NCBI GenBank assembly: GCA_021845705.1
Contig: JAJZVJ010000145.1
Span: 1-6,520 of the forward strand
Length of the DNA: 6,520 nt
Source of the DNA: a bacterium
Lineage (GTDB): Bacteria > Elusimicrobiota > Elusimicrobia > Elusimicrobiales > UBA9959
Reading direction: 5' to 3'
Of the stretch, positions 5,057 through 6,520 are shown one piece after another (position 1 is the first letter of the stretch; each line of letters starts with the position of its first letter). The position numbers and the translations under genes are program-made. Under the pieces are notes generated by a model. The model did not search any database, had not been told where the DNA came from, and saw only the letters and a program-made list of their open reading frames with translations.

Positions 5057-6256
5057 ATGAAACCGATGAAAATAGCCGAAGGCGTGTACTCGCTCCGCAT
5101 CAATGACTTTAACCGGCGCCTGTTCGATTCTCTTATCCCGCTGCCGGAAGGGACGAGCTACAACGCTTACCTGGTGAAGGGGTCTGAGAAAACGGCCCTT
5201 ATAGACTCCGGCGACCCCGGAAAGGCGGAGGTGCTTTTTGACCATCTCAAGGATGAAAAAAAGATAGATTACGTCGTCTCCCAGCACGCCGAGCAGGACC
5301 ACTCAGGCTCCATCCAGCTGGTCCTTGGGCGCTATCCGGGGGCCAAGGTCGTTACCAACCCCAAGTGCAAAGAACTGCTGATGACGCATCTGCATTTACC
5401 CGCGGATAAGATCATCGAGGTAAAGGACGGGGAGACGCTTTCGCTGGGAGGGAAAACCCTGGAGTTCCTCTATCTGCCGTGGGTGCACTGGCCCGAAACC
5501 ATGGGGACGTACCTGCGCGAGGAGAAATGCCTGTTCTCCTGCGACTTCTTCGGTTCGCACATGGCCACCGGCGAGGTCTTTTCGGAGGAGCACCGGGTTT
5601 ACGACCCCATGAAGCGCTATTTCGCGGAGATAATGATGCCGTTCCGCTCCAACATAAAAGCGCACCTGGAGAGACTGTCCAGATACGATATCTCCCTGAT
5701 CGCGCCCAGCCACGGGCCCGTGCACGCCAACCCTAAATTCATCATGGAGATATACAAGGACTGGGCCGTCAGCGAGCCGCGCAATAAGGCCGTGGTCGCC
5801 TTTATCTCTATGCACGGCAGCACGGAAATAATGGTGAACCGCCTGGTGAGCCGTCTGCAGGAGGCCGGCGTCTGCGTTGAGAAACTGAACCTGGAGCACT
5901 TCGACGAGGGGCGGGTGGCGATGGCTTTGGTCGACGCGGCTACCATCATCATAGGCACCCCTACCGTGCTTACGGGGCCGCATCCCAAGGTGGTCTACGC
6001 CGTGCACCTGGCCAACCTGCTGCGGCCCAAAGCCAAATTCGTGTCCGTGATCGGCTCCTTCGGCTGGGGCGGCCGCGCCGTGGAAAAGCGAGCGGGCCTT
6101 ATCCCCAATATAAAGGCCGAAGTGCTTAAGCCGGTCATAGTAAAAGGCCTGCCCACGGAATCCGACCTTGCGCTGGTCGACGCGCTTGCGGCCACTATCG
6201 CGGAAAAACATTCCGGCCTGGCGGCCTGCGTGGAGGAGAAAGCCGCGGCCGTCTGA
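5057..6256 (+). CDS. fprA: FprA-type flavodiiron protein (A-type flavoprotein)
   Basis: Cytoplasmic enzyme of 399 residues, the normal class A length, that reduces O2 to water and/or NO to N2O using electrons usually delivered by rubredoxin or F420H2. The N-terminal metallo-beta-lactamase-like domain (about 1-245) carries the full diiron ligand set: His77, Glu79 and Asp81 in HAEQDHSG, His144 in WVHWPETM, Asp163 in SCDFFGSH, and His219 in APSHGPV. The C-terminal flavodoxin domain (about 246-390) begins AVVAFISMHGSTEIM, whose SMHGSTE is the FMN phosphate-binding loop, and includes GTPTVLTGPHP (300-310) and GSFGWGG (333-339). There is no fused rubredoxin or flavin reductase domain, and no partner gene is visible. 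O2 versus NO preference cannot be told from the sequence. The 62-base gap after the sulfur-carrier gene holds only a weak promoter-like TTGCGG-17-TAAGAA, so the gene may be cotranscribed or separately expressed. It has 10 ATA, 14 ATC and no ATT isoleucine codons. Confidence 0.96.
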   Translation: MKPMKIAEGVYSLRINDFNRRLFDSLIPLPEGTSYNAYLVKGSEKTALIDSGDPGKAEVLFDHLKDEKKIDYVVSQHAEQDHSGSIQLVLGRYPGAKVVTNPKCKELLMTHLHLPADKIIEVKDGETLSLGGKTLEFLYLPWVHWPETMGTYLREEKCLFSCDFFGSHMATGEVFSEEHRVYDPMKRYFAEIMMPFRSNIKAHLERLSRYDISLIAPSHGPVHANPKFIMEIYKDWAVSEPRNKAVVAFISMHGSTEIMVNRLVSRLQEAGVCVEKLNLEHFDEGRVAMALVDAATIIIGTPTVLTGPHPKVVYAVHLANLLRPKAKFVSVIGSFGWGGRAVEKRAGLIPNIKAEVLKPVIVKGLPTESDLALVDALAATIAEKHSGLAACVEEKAAAV

Positions 6257-6282
6257 AAGCGCGGGAAACGCGGGCATGCCGG

Positions 6283-6325
6283 CCGCGAAAAGCATCCCAT
6301 ATCCGGTATTTGGCGCTTTTCGCGG
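6283..6325 (+). repeat. 11-bp perfect inverted repeat after fprA
   Basis: CCGCGAAAAGC (6283-6293) is the exact reverse complement of GCTTTTCGCGG (6315-6325), with 21 bases between. It begins 26 bases after the fprA stop. The stem is long for chance, but the loop is large and no T-tract follows, so it is not a standard intrinsic terminator. It could stabilise the 3' end of the fprA mRNA, assist termination, or be a protein site 17 bases upstream of the next promoter. Confidence 0.55.
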
Positions 6326-6341
6326 TATTGCGGATTGGGCC

Positions 6342-6370
6342 TTGAAAATACCGGTTCCGTCTGCTAGACT
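6342..6370 (+). promoter_or_regulatory. Sigma-70-type promoter with extended -10
   Basis: TTGAAA (6342-6347, five of six to consensus) and TAGACT (6365-6370, four of six) are 17 bases apart, and TGC directly before the -10 fits the extended -10 motif. This is the best promoter in the window. Expected start of transcription is about 6377, giving a leader of about 86 bases before the ATG at 6463. Confidence 0.65.
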
Positions 6371-6400
6371 CTTATTTAAGAGAGAACCTGTTTTTTCAGT

Positions 6401-6418
6401 TTCCCCGCGCGCGGGGAA
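6401..6418 (+). repeat. 18-bp perfect palindrome in the 5' leader
   Basis: TTCCCCGCGCGCGGGGAA is its own reverse complement. It lies about 24-41 bases after the predicted transcription start and 44 bases before the ATG at 6463. On DNA it is a candidate operator for a dimeric repressor. As RNA it cannot close a hairpin without giving up central pairs, though CCCC/GGGG could pair around a tight loop. GC-rich composition makes part of it expected. Confidence 0.5.
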
Positions 6419-6431
6419 GGGTGAAAAGCGG

Positions 6432-6445
6432 GCAAATATTTTTGC
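6432..6445 (+). repeat. Small AT-rich stem-loop near the start of the last gene
   Basis: GCAAA (6432-6436) and TTTGC (6441-6445) can pair around TATT, ending six bases before the Shine-Dalgarno run at 6452-6457. It is a weak stem and is recorded only because it lies in the leader next to the 18-bp palindrome. Confidence 0.2.
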
Positions 6446-6462
6446 TTTGTCAGGGGGCGGTC

Positions 6463-6520
6463 ATGCTGTACAACTCTAACTCCAACGGCAGGCGCAAGAC
6501 GATGATCGTTTCGGTGCTCG
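6463..6520 (+). CDS. Start of an unidentified gene, cut by window edge
   Basis: Only 19 codons are visible, reading MLYNSNSNGRRKTMIVSVL. The start is supported by AGGGGG (6452-6457) five bases upstream and by the promoter at 6342-6370. A short polar and basic N-terminus (GRRK) followed by the beginning of a hydrophobic run (MIVSVL) is the pattern of a signal anchor or signal peptide with the N-terminus inside, so a membrane or exported protein is possible. Too little is present to name a family. Confidence 0.6.
   Translation, partial: MLYNSNSNGRRKTMIVSVL

Noticed and set aside
3305..5302. A 665-codon open frame on the minus strand covering the Mur ligase, the sulfur carrier and the start of fprA
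   Set aside because: It is antisense to three genes with clear family motifs. Its translation is low-complexity, rich in Arg, Gly and His, with no recognisable domain, as expected from antisense frames in GC-rich DNA.
1..6520. CRISPR array, insertion sequence, phage or toxin-antitoxin module
   Set aside because: No spaced direct repeats, transposase motifs, terminal repeats or small paired antitoxin-like genes were seen on either strand.

Overview
The window is GC-rich, densely coded bacterial chromosome. It carries six recognisable or complete genes, the 5' part of a 4-alpha-glucanotransferase gene cut by the left edge, and the first 58 bases of a gene cut by the right edge. There are no rRNA or tRNA genes, insertion sequences, CRISPR arrays or phage genes that I can see. 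The organism is probably an anaerobe or microaerobe, because it encodes a complete A-type flavodiiron protein. It uses ATA for isoleucine often despite its high GC. An uncultured, GC-rich lineage such as Elusimicrobiota would fit, but that is only an impression.

Left part (1-1586, minus strand): a three-gene operon reads leftward. It encodes a small protein with eight cysteines (DUF6485-like), then RidA (reactive enamine/imine deaminase, ATGA overlap with the first gene), then MalQ (amylomaltase, N-terminal 325 residues). Positions 1587-1755 form a divergent promoter region with -10-like elements on both strands.

Middle (1756-3285, plus strand): an orphan 509-residue protein has one N-terminal membrane segment, about 380 residues of Ala/Gly/Ser/Pro-rich low-complexity linker, and a compact basic C-terminal domain. 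I do not recognise its family.

Right part (3362-6256, plus strand): three genes point the same way. The first is a divergent MurC-type Mur ligase whose P-loop and C-terminal motif differ from textbook MurC. One base later comes a MoaD/ThiS-type sulfur-carrier protein ending in Gly-Gly. After 62 bases comes an FprA-type flavodiiron protein with all its iron ligands. The first two are probably translated together. The ligase has a promoter placed so that its mRNA would be nearly leaderless.

Right end (6257-6520): an 11-bp inverted repeat without a T-tract, a good sigma-70-type promoter, an 18-bp perfect palindrome in the 5' leader, and the start of an unidentified gene with a clear ribosome binding site.

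Nothing here is a clearly new system. The strongest candidates for a second look are the MurC-like/MoaD-like pair, the orphan membrane-anchored linker protein, and the palindrome-containing leader at the right end.
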